From Sansalvadorimonas sp965243775 (lineage in GTDB: Bacteria; Pseudomonadota; Gammaproteobacteria; Pseudomonadales; Endozoicomonadaceae): a DNA stretch of 64,000 nt. Shown here one piece after another: positions 43,513 through 51,990 of this stretch (position 1 is the stretch's first letter; each line of letters begins with the position of its first letter). The translations under genes and the position numbers were made by a program. The notes below the pieces were generated by a model, which was given only the letters and a program-made list of their open reading frames with translations, had not been told where the DNA came from and made no database searches. The stretch covers positions 61,896 through 125,895 of the forward strand of contig CBDEWF010000135.1 in NCBI GenBank assembly GCA_965243775.1. The letters run 5' to 3'.

Positions 43513-45276
43513 TTATGTCCCCCCCCTTCTTTTGTTCCGCTTGCCCTTGCAGCGCGCATCCGTGCTGACCTGGCGGTGGGAGTTAAGAAGGCTCACCGAA
43601 TCAAAGGACAGGCCGCAGCCACCACAGGTGGTGTTCCGCTTGCCCTTGCAGCGCGCATCCGTGCTGCCCCGGCGGTGGGAGGTAAGAAGGTTCACCGAAT
43701 CAAAGGACAGGCCGCAGCCACAGGTGGTGTTGCGCTTGCCCTTGCAGCGCACATCGGTGCTGACCTGGCGGTGGGATTCAAGAAGCCTCGCCGAATCAAA
43801 GGACAGGCCACAGCCACAGGTGGTGTTGCGCTTGCCCTTGCAGCGCGCATCCGTGCTGCCTCGGCGGTGGGAGTTAAGAAGGCTCACCGAATCAAAGGAC
43901 AGGCCGCAGCCACCACAGGTGGTATTGCGCTTGCCCTTGCAGCGTGCATCCGTGCTGCCCCGGCTGTGGGAGGTAAGAAGGTTCACCGAATCAAAGGACA
44001 GGCCGCAGCCACATGTGGTGTTCTGCTTGCCCTTGCAACGCGCATCCGTGCTGCCCCGGCTGTGGGAGGCAAGAAGGTTCACCGAATCAAAGGACAGGCC
44101 GCAGCCACATGTGGTGTTGCGCTTGCCCTTGCAGCGCGCATCCGTGCTGCCCTGGCGGTGGGAGGCAAGAAGGCTGGCCGAATCAAAGGACAGGCCGCAG
44201 CCACAGGTGGTGTTGCGCTTGCGCTTGCCCTTGCCCTTGCAGCGCGCATCCGTACTGCCCTGGCGGTGGGATTCAAGAAGGCTCACCGAATCAAAGGACA
44301 GGCCGCAGCCACAGGTGGTGTTCTGCTTGCCCTTGCAGCGCACATCCGTGCTGACCTGGCGGTGGGAGTTAAGAAGGCTCACCGAATCAAAGGACAGGCC
44401 GCAGCCACAGGTAGTGTTCTGCTTGCCCTTGCAGCGCGCATCCGTGCTGCCCCGGCGGTGGGAGTTAAGAAGGCTCACCGAATCAAAGGACAGGCCACAG
44501 CCACAGGTGGTGTTGCGCTTGCCCTTGCAGCGCGCATCCGTGCTGACCTGGCGGTGGGAGTTAAGAAGGCTCACCGAATCAAAGGACAGGCCGCAGCCAC
44601 AGGTGGTGTTCTGCTTGCCCTTGCAACGCGCATCCGTGCTGACCTGGCGGTGGGAGTTAAGAAGGCTCACCGAATCAAAGGACAGGCCGCAGCCACAGGT
44701 GGTGTTGCGCTTCTTCCTGAATACTGCAGCTTGTTCACTTTGCGTCACTATTTCCATTTCCAGAGTGAGAGGACTGTCGTAACCTGGATAACTTTCAAAG
44801 GAAGAGGTAACAGAGGGTTCTTTTTTAACCACCCTCTGGCAATGAATTTCCCAGGCCAATAGCTCAGGATTGAGAGACATCATAAGTGGATCCCATGATT
44901 CTTTTTCAATGATTACCTCATCTGTTTCAGGTGGCGGGGTGCCTGAACGGGACGTTGCTGTGCAAGCTGATCCTGGAGCACTCAATTTGAGGGTGTCATC
45001 ATCCAGGTGTGGCACCCTTATTCGGGATGCACTTTCAATGCCCCGACATTCGAAACCTTCACCTGAAACAGGCACACAGTAAGTATCATCCAGTGGGTGG
45101 GCCGCTGGGGCGTGAGTGCGTATGGCTCCTGTTGAGAGAATCTCTGTCTCCCCTTCGCCTGCGGGTAAAACGAGAGTGCAGCTCTCCTGCTTGTTTGTAC
45201 CTGAACTGGCAGGTTGAACTGTGGCAATGACCAGGATAAGGCAAAAGTATGTTGGCTTTAACAATCCAGAAAACAA
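43513..45276 (-). CDS. Exported protein with twelve tandem zinc-finger-like repeats
   Basis: A 587-residue protein not known to me as a family. The N-terminus has a signal peptide (hydrophobic core YFCLILVIATV, cleavage after ASS near residue 25). Residues about 26-190 are Ser/Glu-rich with no known domain. From about 190 to 580 lie twelve near-identical repeats of 32-36 residues. Each has C-x(1-2)-C-x3-F-x5-L-x2-H-x8-C, the C2H2 finger spacing with the final His replaced by Cys. Two repeats have CxxC, the others CxC. Repeats end in basic CKGKR/Q linkers and the protein ends KRNKRRGGT. Copies differ at a few fixed positions, so the array is recently amplified. Secreted binding protein or host-directed effector is inferred. 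Confidence 0.8.
   Translation of the reverse strand: MFSGLLKPTYFCLILVIATVQPASSGTNKQESCTLVLPAGEGETEILSTGAIRTHAPAAHPLDDTYCVPVSGEGFECRGIESASRIRVPHLDDDTLKLSAPGSACTATSRSGTPPPETDEVIIEKESWDPLMMSLNPELLAWEIHCQRVVKKEPSVTSSFESYPGYDSPLTLEMEIVTQSEQAAVFRKKRNTTCGCGLSFDSVSLLNSHRQVSTDARCKGKQNTTCGCGLSFDSVSLLNSHRQVSTDARCKGKRNTTCGCGLSFDSVSLLNSHRRGSTDARCKGKQNTTCGCGLSFDSVSLLNSHRQVSTDVRCKGKQNTTCGCGLSFDSVSLLESHRQGSTDARCKGKGKRKRNTTCGCGLSFDSASLLASHRQGSTDARCKGKRNTTCGCGLSFDSVNLLASHSRGSTDARCKGKQNTTCGCGLSFDSVNLLTSHSRGSTDARCKGKRNTTCGGCGLSFDSVSLLNSHRRGSTDARCKGKRNTTCGCGLSFDSARLLESHRQVSTDVRCKGKRNTTCGCGLSFDSVNLLTSHRRGSTDARCKGKRNTTCGGCGLSFDSVSLLNSHRQVSTDARCKGKRNKRRGGT
43537..44709. repeat. Tandem repeat array, about 96-bp unit, twelve copies
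   Basis: The DNA is an in-frame tandem repeat of about 96 bp (one 99-bp and one 108-bp variant) inside the zinc-finger-repeat gene. Every unit contains the same core around AATCAAAGGACAGGCC. High identity makes all six frames open, which explains long antisense frames here. Such arrays expand or contract easily by recombination. Confidence 0.9.
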
Positions 45277-45349
45277 GTCAGCTTCCCTGAACCAAACCGG
45301 CCTTAAAGGTTAGCAGAACAGTCAGGGGCCATTTTAAACCCGGTTGATT

Positions 45350-46086
45350 TCTATGCTCTAAACATTCCAGGGAAGCAACTGCTCAATATCTTCAACAGAT
45401 TTCACGGAAGGCAACTGGGTAAAAACCTCTTTCTGGTAAGCATAGGGTTCCACACCACAAGCTTTGGCGGTTTCAATCAGGCTGTACAGATTGGCACTGG
45501 CATCGGCCCCTTTCTGGCTGTTGCTGAACAGCCACGCCTTGCGCCCCACCACGAAAGGGCGGATCGCGTTTTCTGCCAGGTTGTTATCCATACGCAGGTA
45601 GCCCTCATCACAGTAACGGATGAGTTTGTCCCACTGGTTGTGAAGGTAGTGCAGGGCTTTGCCCAGTAAGGTTTTCGGGGGTACCTGAGGCAGGGATTTA
45701 TCGAGCTACTGTCGTAACTGCTCCGGTTCTGCGACCTGCACCCACATATAGGACTGGCTCTGTGGGGTTTTACCCAGCTTCTTCAGCACCTTCACAGGCA
45801 CGACTGGCATACTTGGGGCGCACATGCCGAATCACCTGGATTTTGGCCGGGGTAATATCCAGCTATTCACTCACCTCTTCGCCGATCCGGTGCAAATTCT
45901 GGTTGCCACAGCAGGAGAAGACCTTCTCATCTTCTGGCAGACCGTGTTCTTCACGGATACGGGATAGGTGTGCAGGCAGCGGTCTGCGCCCGGCCTTTTT
46001 GCGCTGATGGGCAGGAACTATGATCTCTGCTTCAGCTGACTCGATCGCATCCGTGTCTTCAGGCAGATCCTGTTCGGCTTCATTGA
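45350..46086 (-). pseudogene. IS66 TnpC remnant with internal deletion and stops
   Basis: On the minus strand the C-terminal part of an IS66 TnpC is readable (45690-45358: LGKALHYLHNQWDKLIRYCDEGYLRMDNNLAENAIRPFVV, written here as two family blocks, and the end EDIEQLLPWN). Further up (about 45735-46020) the N-terminal zinc-finger part appears (RRPLPAH, EKVFSCCG, HRIGEEVSE, IQVIRHVRPKYASRACE), with an in-frame stop and frameshift. The central DDE part is deleted. It is a decayed element abutting an ankyrin fragment. Confidence 0.7.
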
Positions 46087-46371
46087 ACAGGCCATATTGG
46101 TCAGGATATTAAAAACTGCTGTGATCAGCACCTGTTATTGCACCATGTCGTGGAAAAGGGTAATTGGCATATTGCCAATATGTTCCTGCAGCTGGGGGCT
46201 AACCCGCAGCAACCCACGGAGGATGGTACAACCTGTCTGGATCTTGCGGCAGGAAATGAAAAAAACACATTTATCAGCTTCTTCAGGGTGCTTTACTGTT
46301 GCACTGAAAGCGCATGCATACTGAATAAGCTGTGCAACCACAGAATGGAACGGTATTTTTCCTACTCCTAA
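46087..46371 (+). pseudogene. Ankyrin-repeat gene fragment
   Basis: The plus frame from 46087 to the stop at 46371 contains one recognisable ankyrin unit (LLLHHVVEKGNWHIANMFLQLGAN, given in two parts: LLHHVVEKGNWHIA and NMFLQLGANPQQP, then DGTTCLDLAAGNEKNTF). It has no start codon of its own and abuts the IS66 remnant. It is the 3' scrap of an ankyrin gene cut by that element. Confidence 0.6.
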
Positions 46372-46445
46372 AAAGTTCTACATTGGACAAGCACTGTATT
46401 CCCAGCTATTAGGTTTTACCCATAAATGAAAATGGGTGGGGTTCT

Positions 46446-48128
46446 GTGCTGAAAGCCTTGTATCGTTCAGATCAAAACAACTATGCAAGGATATGGGTAC
46501 AGGTAGGACTTTGTCTTCTGGTTTCTTTTTCGGTTCAAGCAGGAGAGCTGGATCATCTTTCCCTGCCCCCTCTACTACCAGACCATCCACCTTGTGAAAA
46601 ATGTCAGAAAAAGACTTACGATGCTCACCAGTTGACTTGCAAAGGTAAGCATATTTTCTGTGAAGAGTGTTTAGAACCTTACAAGAAAAATGAATATGAC
46701 TTTCCGCTTGTGGACGACACGATTACTGTGTTCGGTGATACCAGCGACAGATCTTATCCTGTTTTCTGCCCCACATGTAATCATGGGAAAACCGGAACGC
46801 CAGCAAGAGCCGTTCTACTTGGAGTGTTGAAAAAGTTAAAAGTGTATTGTCGAAACTGCGAGCAGGAAGACTATTTCGTTAATCACCTGACATGTGCCAA
46901 AAAGAAACCCTCTGCTGGAGCCAGACAACCAGATGTTCGAAATGAGGGCGACTCAAGAAACAGGGTCTTCTCCCCGCTGCCTTCGCGAAAGTATGAATCA
47001 GATGCTGGAGTGGAAGCTACCTTTAACGGAAATAAAACATGCAAAAATTGTATTCGTCGGCAAACTCACCAGTATTTCAATGGAGCTTCAGCGGGGATAA
47101 CCTCTCCTGTTGAAAATTCATGTATCCTAACCGGTACTGTCAGCAGAGTGCCAGATAGCAATGAGTTTGAATGGACTATTACTAACGCTGGTTCAAAAGG
47201 TTATGCTTTCTGGGAGGACTCTGATCATGAATACTTCCGTACGCTTGAAATCAATTACAACATAAATAGTGTTTCCTGGCTGTCCGGTCAGTTTGCCAGT
47301 GGAATTTATATGAAAGTCAATTCGTTTCGTGTTATTGCCTTTGTGTCGAATCAGAATGGCCGATTTTCAAAAGCATTTCCCATTAACAGTTTTAGTCCCA
47401 TTACTTCATCTCTGGATCCATCTTTCTCCAATATTCAGATCAAAAGTCTGCAATTACCACAGTCGCAATACGTGAGGTCAATGCCTTCAATCTCTGTACC
47501 TGACATCAGTGTTTACTTCTATATATATCCCGTTTCAGATACTCTTACAGTCGGAGCTGAAACCAAATCAGCTAAATGGTCGATACAAAATCCTAAGGAA
47601 CTTCTTGCCCAAACCTCTTTTTGCAGAAAACCGATACTCAGCGAAAAATTCTCTTTATATGTTAACCCCGATTCTCGAGCATTAAACTATTATGAGCCAC
47701 TCGAAATGCAGATTGTTTATGGTCCGGTCGCTCACATTAACAGTTCTGAAAATGAAAGCATTGAAATTGGCATAGCTCTTCCCTATAGCAAAAAGGCTAT
47801 CGATAAAATGCTGTCGCAAAATCTTTTGAGAATTTATGCTGAGGACTTTCAGGGGCAGCGGAAAATGGTACATGAATGTGGCTACAAAGATTTTTTGGAT
47901 GCGGGATCGATTTATCTTCTCAGTTCCAAAAAGCTAAGTAAAAAATATGCTTCTCCCCTTTCCGGCCAGCCTGTAACCTTTATTGTACAGGTCGAACGTT
48001 ATGACAAGGGCTATACAGCACGTAGTGCACTAAAAGTGGTTGGTGGAGTATTGAAAGCATTGCTGCCATCTGACGACCCAACAGATTCAGAATACTCGGT
48101 ATATATGGGGGCCAGTGAATTTTACTAG
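46446..48128 (+). CDS. Exported RING-finger protein, candidate E3 ubiquitin ligase effector
   Basis: A 560-residue protein, GTG start. A signal peptide is visible (VGLCLLVSFSVQAG, cleavage near residue 32). Residues 50-111 hold a canonical C3HC4 RING pattern: C50-x2-C53-x11-C65-x3-H69-x2-C72-x2-C75-x32-C108-x2-C111. A second zinc-like site follows (C135-x2-C138-x8-H147-x2-C150), and CKNC near 203. The layout is like the RING plus TRAF-type fingers of eukaryotic ligases. Residues about 225-560 are beta-rich without a family I know. RING proteins bind E2 ubiquitin enzymes, which bacteria lack, so a host role is inferred. A terminator follows at 48179. Confidence 0.75.
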   Translation: MLKALYRSDQNNYARIWVQVGLCLLVSFSVQAGELDHLSLPPLLPDHPPCEKCQKKTYDAHQLTCKGKHIFCEECLEPYKKNEYDFPLVDDTITVFGDTSDRSYPVFCPTCNHGKTGTPARAVLLGVLKKLKVYCRNCEQEDYFVNHLTCAKKKPSAGARQPDVRNEGDSRNRVFSPLPSRKYESDAGVEATFNGNKTCKNCIRRQTHQYFNGASAGITSPVENSCILTGTVSRVPDSNEFEWTITNAGSKGYAFWEDSDHEYFRTLEINYNINSVSWLSGQFASGIYMKVNSFRVIAFVSNQNGRFSKAFPINSFSPITSSLDPSFSNIQIKSLQLPQSQYVRSMPSISVPDISVYFYIYPVSDTLTVGAETKSAKWSIQNPKELLAQTSFCRKPILSEKFSLYVNPDSRALNYYEPLEMQIVYGPVAHINSSENESIEIGIALPYSKKAIDKMLSQNLLRIYAEDFQGQRKMVHECGYKDFLDAGSIYLLSSKKLSKKYASPLSGQPVTFIVQVERYDKGYTARSALKVVGGVLKALLPSDDPTDSEYSVYMGASEFY

Positions 48129-48178
48129 CTTTATCTGTTCTTGCTACGGTTATCGCCACTATCTGACCTGCTAAAAAA

Positions 48179-48208
48179 TGGCCTGTCCATTACAGATAAG
48201 ACAGGCCA
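48179..48208. terminator. Bidirectional terminator
   Basis: TGGCCTGTC pairs exactly with GACAGGCCA around a 12-base loop, between the convergent RING-finger gene and the polyol dehydrogenase gene. An A6 run precedes it (a U tract for the minus strand) and ATTTTA follows on the plus strand. Confidence 0.75.
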
Positions 48209-48226
48209 GAATTTTATGTAAACTGA

Positions 48227-49711
48227 TTAATCTGACAGGCTGGCGACAGCATCCTGTGCGCCTTTTTCTGCCAGCAGACGGCAGGCGTCTATTACGGTAC
48301 TGACAAAGTGGCTGTTGCCGGGCAGATCGTCACCGAAAATTGATTTGACCGACAGAAAGGTTTTCACCCGGTTTTCCAGATCATCAGAGTGAATGTCTGC
48401 AATCAGTTTCAGTTCGGCTGCCATCGGGTCGCGAACATCAATAGGATGCCCATGCTCATCAATAGCGCTGACATATTTCATCCAGCCCGCCAGGGCCAGG
48501 GCAAGAGGGGCAAAACTGCTGCCGTTGTCCAGGTGCCAGCGGATAGTATTCAGCCAGCGCAGGGGGATTTTTCGGGAACCATCCATGGCAATCTGCCATG
48601 TGCGGTATGTCAGCCCCGGGTTCCTGAAGCGTCGTAGAAGCAGTTCTGCATAGGCGTGCAAATCAGTGTCATCGGGCATATTCAGGGTTGTGGCAGCTAC
48701 ATCCAGCATTAACTTGCGGGTAGCAGCATAATAGTAACCATCATTGATAATTTCGCTGATCGTCGGATATCCCCCCAGATAGCCAAGGTAGGCAAGGAAA
48801 GAGTGGCTGCCATTGAGCATGCGCAGCTTCATCTCTTCGTAGGGGCGAACATCCTTTACGAACGTGACACCAGCGACATCATCCCAGTCAGGTCGGCCCA
48901 TAACGAAGTTATCTTCAATAACCCATTGCCGGAAAGACTCACAGACAATAGCCCCTCTGTCTTCTTCACCAATTTCTTCAGCGACCGCTACCAGGTCTTC
49001 CGGAGTGCTCGCGGGGACAATTCGGTCAACCATTGTGCAGGGGAAAGTACACTGATCGGAAATCCAGCGCGCCAGCCCACCATCTATGTAAGAGGCCATC
49101 TGCAGAACAGCGTTGCGGGCGCGTTTGCCGTTGTCCGGCATATTGTCGCAGCTCAGAATTGTAAACGGCTGAATACCTGCCAGTCGACGTCTGGCCAGGG
49201 CGGCGACAATGACGCCAATGGCTGATTCGGGGTGTTCAGGGTTTCGAAGGTCATGTTCAACCAGCGGATTATCCAGCTGTAGTTTGCCCGTTGAATGATT
49301 GGTGCAATAGCCTTTCTCAGTAATGGTCAGGGAGACAATGCGGGTGCTCTCCTGACTCATCAGCTCAATCAGTGGCAGCCGGTCTTCTTTTGCATAGAGA
49401 GTGTCGACAATAGAACTGATCAGCTTGTGCTTACGGTCACCATCACAGTTGGTTTCAGTGATGGTGAACAGGTTGTCCTGGACCTGCAGGTCTTCAACCA
49501 GCTGTTTGCTGCCGACAGTATCAACGATATTGGCAGACACAATGCCCCAGTTGCGTTGACCGGAAACGGCCATGAATTCATCGGTAAGAGCGGCCTGGTG
49601 GGCACGGTGGAAAGCTCCCAGCCCCAGATGCACTATGCCTGGAGTTATCTGGTCTCTTCTTTTCAGCCGGTGGCTGACATTTACTAAGTGGGCTGTTTTC
49701 GCATTTAGCAT
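48227..49711 (-). CDS. Mannitol 2-dehydrogenase / fructuronate reductase family protein
   Basis: A 494-residue NAD(P)-dependent polyol dehydrogenase of the long-chain mannitol dehydrogenase family. GIVHLGLGAFHRAHQA is the nucleotide-binding start, LSCDNMPDNGKRARNAV and MVDRIVPASTPED are family blocks, and MKLRMLNGSHSFLAYLGYL holds the K-x(4)-N-x2-H catalytic signature. It oxidises or reduces mannitol, fructose or uronate sugars. Which substrate (mannitol or fructuronate) cannot be settled. It stands alone, without a visible sugar operon. Confidence 0.87.
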   Translation of the reverse strand: MLNAKTAHLVNVSHRLKRRDQITPGIVHLGLGAFHRAHQAALTDEFMAVSGQRNWGIVSANIVDTVGSKQLVEDLQVQDNLFTITETNCDGDRKHKLISSIVDTLYAKEDRLPLIELMSQESTRIVSLTITEKGYCTNHSTGKLQLDNPLVEHDLRNPEHPESAIGVIVAALARRRLAGIQPFTILSCDNMPDNGKRARNAVLQMASYIDGGLARWISDQCTFPCTMVDRIVPASTPEDLVAVAEEIGEEDRGAIVCESFRQWVIEDNFVMGRPDWDDVAGVTFVKDVRPYEEMKLRMLNGSHSFLAYLGYLGGYPTISEIINDGYYYAATRKLMLDVAATTLNMPDDTDLHAYAELLLRRFRNPGLTYRTWQIAMDGSRKIPLRWLNTIRWHLDNGSSFAPLALALAGWMKYVSAIDEHGHPIDVRDPMAAELKLIADIHSDDLENRVKTFLSVKSIFGDDLPGNSHFVSTVIDACRLLAEKGAQDAVASLSD

Positions 49712-50146
49712 GTCAATCTCAATCTATTTCGTACCGTCCCCGATAGTGGTGAGTCTGTGAATACTCGCCGGTGAAGCTCAAAGCCGGTACGCCTGTTTTG
49801 GCAGGCTGTAGGTCAGATCTCTTGCTATCTCCAGGGCTTCAGTCATGGAGAGCAGATGTTCGCAGGCATAGTGTGCCAACAGGTGTAGTGTGCCAAAAAG
49901 TTTGAACCGATATGCCGCGCTACATCATGGCGAGGGGGAATAGATAAAAAAGTACTTGTATCGCCATTGAAACCAACAATGCTGTGTGATCAGTGGTAGA
50001 TATCGCAGTGAGCAGCCTAAAAGAAAAGAAGTGAATGATTTCTGCGGACTGGCTACTTTTAATACGGTGTTACCTGGTGAATTTTGTTGGTCTAACTTAT
50101 GGGAACACACCTTAAGTCTTTCTGTTCAATCTGGGGGAAGCGCTTT
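49712..50146. other. Intergenic stretch with a possible gene remnant
   Basis: About 435 bases. On the minus strand around 49775-49880 a short frame reads LLAHYACEHLLSMTEALE with an in-frame stop after about 33 codons. It has no start codon and no match I can name, so it may be the tail of a lost gene. The rest shows no gene. The right end should hold the promoter of the oxidoreductase gene. Confidence 0.3.
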
Positions 50147-51187
50147 ATGAATTACGGTTTTGGTATTCTAGGTACAGGGACAGTTGCAGCCTTTCATGCC
50201 CGTGCTATCGAAACCCTGAACGGTGGTACGTTCATAGGAGCCTACAGCAGAACGCCGGAGAAGAGAGAAGCTTTTTCCAGAAGGCATCAAGGCCGGGCAT
50301 ACTCAACTTATGCAGAAATGCTGGCTGATTCATCCGTTAATATTGTCACTGTCTGTACCCCATCTGCGCTCCATGGAGAGCATGCTGTTCAGGCTATAGA
50401 AGCAGGCAAGCATGTTCTGATTGAGAAGCCTATGGAGGTCACTGTAGCCGGATGTGACAGAATAATTGCTGCCGCCAAAAAGCATGGTGTTGTTGCTGCC
50501 AGCATTTTCCAGAACAGGTTTATCCGTGGTGCGCGGCTTTTGAAAGAGGCTCTTGATCAGGAAAGGTTCGGAAGGCTGATTCTTGGGGATGCCCATGTGA
50601 AATGGTTCCGCAGTAAAGATTATTATGCCGGGCGGCAGGAAAGTGGGACTCTCGCCCTGGATGGGGGCGGGGCACTTATGAACCAAGCTGTTCAGGCTGT
50701 CGATATGCTGCAGTGGCTTATGGGGCCGGTAAAATCTGTTTTCGCTTATTCCGACACCCTTGGACATGACAACCTCGGTGTTGAAGATACATCCGTCGCT
50801 GTTTTGCGCTTTGCTAATGGAGCCCTGGGAACAATAGAAGCTTCTACCAGTGTGTATCCTGGTTTTTTCAAGACTCTGGAAATATCTGGTACCAAAGGAG
50901 CCGCCACGCTGGAAGAAGAGAGTCTGGTAAACTGGGTTTTCAGGGATGAGACAATTGATGATGACATTATAAGAGAAGAGTTTGAAGAACTGGGGGAAAA
51001 TGAGAGCGGAGCGTCTGATCCTGCGGCCATTGATTTTCAACTCCATGCTGCACAGTTTCAGAATTTTATTGATTACCTTAATGGCAAGGCGGATCTTGCT
51101 ATTGAGGCCAAAGAGGCCCGGAAAGCTGTAGAAATTGTTGAGGCCATTTATTCCAGTGCGAGGGAAGGGCGTTCTGTTTCTCTGTAA
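50147..51187 (+). CDS. Gfo/Idh/MocA family oxidoreductase
   Basis: A 346-residue NAD(P)-dependent oxidoreductase acting on a sugar or inositol-like substrate. I start it at 50147 (MNYGFGILGTGTVAAFHARAI) after GGGGGAAG. The Rossmann motif GILGTGTVAAFHARAI, the VTVCTPSALHGEHA strand, the EKPMEV motif with the catalytic Lys, and the ALMNQAVQAVDMLQW segment are present. Full length. The specific substrate is unknown. It is a lone gene. Confidence 0.87.
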   Translation: MNYGFGILGTGTVAAFHARAIETLNGGTFIGAYSRTPEKREAFSRRHQGRAYSTYAEMLADSSVNIVTVCTPSALHGEHAVQAIEAGKHVLIEKPMEVTVAGCDRIIAAAKKHGVVAASIFQNRFIRGARLLKEALDQERFGRLILGDAHVKWFRSKDYYAGRQESGTLALDGGGALMNQAVQAVDMLQWLMGPVKSVFAYSDTLGHDNLGVEDTSVAVLRFANGALGTIEASTSVYPGFFKTLEISGTKGAATLEEESLVNWVFRDETIDDDIIREEFEELGENESGASDPAAIDFQLHAAQFQNFIDYLNGKADLAIEAKEARKAVEIVEAIYSSAREGRSVSL

Positions 51188-51261
51188 CCGATAATTCCTC
51201 CCCACATTAATTTCCACCAATCACCTGTTTATGATTCTGGTTTTTCATCAGGAACTCCCTC

Positions 51262-51658
51262 ATGTCTTCAGAATCTCTGGAAATGCTCTGGCGCGACTGC
51301 CTGCAACAGTGGCAGGAATCTGGCCTGACACAAGGTTCTGAGCCAATTGATGGTGGTCAAGGAAGAACTGCTTTTGGTGCTTGAGTACCCGTGGCTGCCG
51401 CTGCACAACAACCTGAGTGAACGACAGATCAGAGAGTATGTGAAAAGGCGGAAAGTCAGTGGTGGTACCCGGAGTGCATTGGGCAAGAAGTGCCGTGACA
51501 CCTTTGCCAGTCTGAAAAAAACTTGCAAGCTACATGGAGTTTCTTTTGCCAGGTATCTCAAGGATCGGCTGTCAGGTGCCAACCTGATTCCCAGACTGCC
51601 AGATCTTATTCTGGCAGCATCAGGCTATCCGGTAGCGCTCTCTGCCAGAGGAATATGA
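51262..51658 (+). pseudogene. IS66-like remnant: Orf1 start fused to TnpC end
   Basis: The sequence starts with an Orf1-like peptide (MSSESLEMLWRDCLQQWQESG, in two parts: MSSESLEMLWRDC and LQQWQESGLTQ) and then passes into another frame. That frame codes for the C-terminal part of an IS66-type transposase (LHNNLSERQIREYVKRRKVS, TRSALGKKCRDTFASLKKTC, LHGVSFARYLKDRL). Everything between is deleted. It ends at 51658. Confidence 0.6.
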
Positions 51659-51990
51659 GCAGTTACCTTTGTAGAGCAGCCCTTCATTAGATATGCATCT
51701 GTGTATAAAGGCGTGATATCTATTGTAATAGATAGATATGATAACTCTGGGAGTAATAAGACAGCAGAGAGAACTGGATAATTTTAAAATGTCAGTTCCA
51801 CTGCCTTAATGGTTAAACTTAATGGTTAAAATAGTGTCAAGGTGTGGCGTATTAATCGCTTACGTTTCTCTTGAATCATCGTGAGGTTTAGAAATCAAGA
51901 ACTACAAAAAATTTCCAAAAAATGGGTAGGAACCCTCTCGAAACCTCCTGATCTAATCAGAACCCCGATGTGATGCAGCACTGGGAATTT
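51659..51990. other. AT-rich stretch without gene
   Basis: About 330 bases downstream of two convergent units. It has a local direct repeat (TTAATGGTTAAA twice near 51807-51830) and a small palindrome (GATATCTATTG...). I see no gene, RNA or clear terminator. Confidence 0.3.

Noticed and set aside
43537..44709. Possible CRISPR array
   Set aside because: The repeats are contiguous 96-bp coding units without unique spacers, and no cas gene is present.
43267..44862. Long plus-strand frames (531 and 416 codons) opposite the zinc-finger-repeat gene
   Set aside because: They arise because the 96-bp tandem repeat has no stop in several frames. The minus frame has the signal peptide, start and Cys/His pattern; the plus frames are low-complexity translations running into ISL3.
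50330..51220. 296-codon minus-strand frame
   Set aside because: It is the shadow of the Gfo/Idh oxidoreductase gene, whose family motifs are clear on the plus strand.
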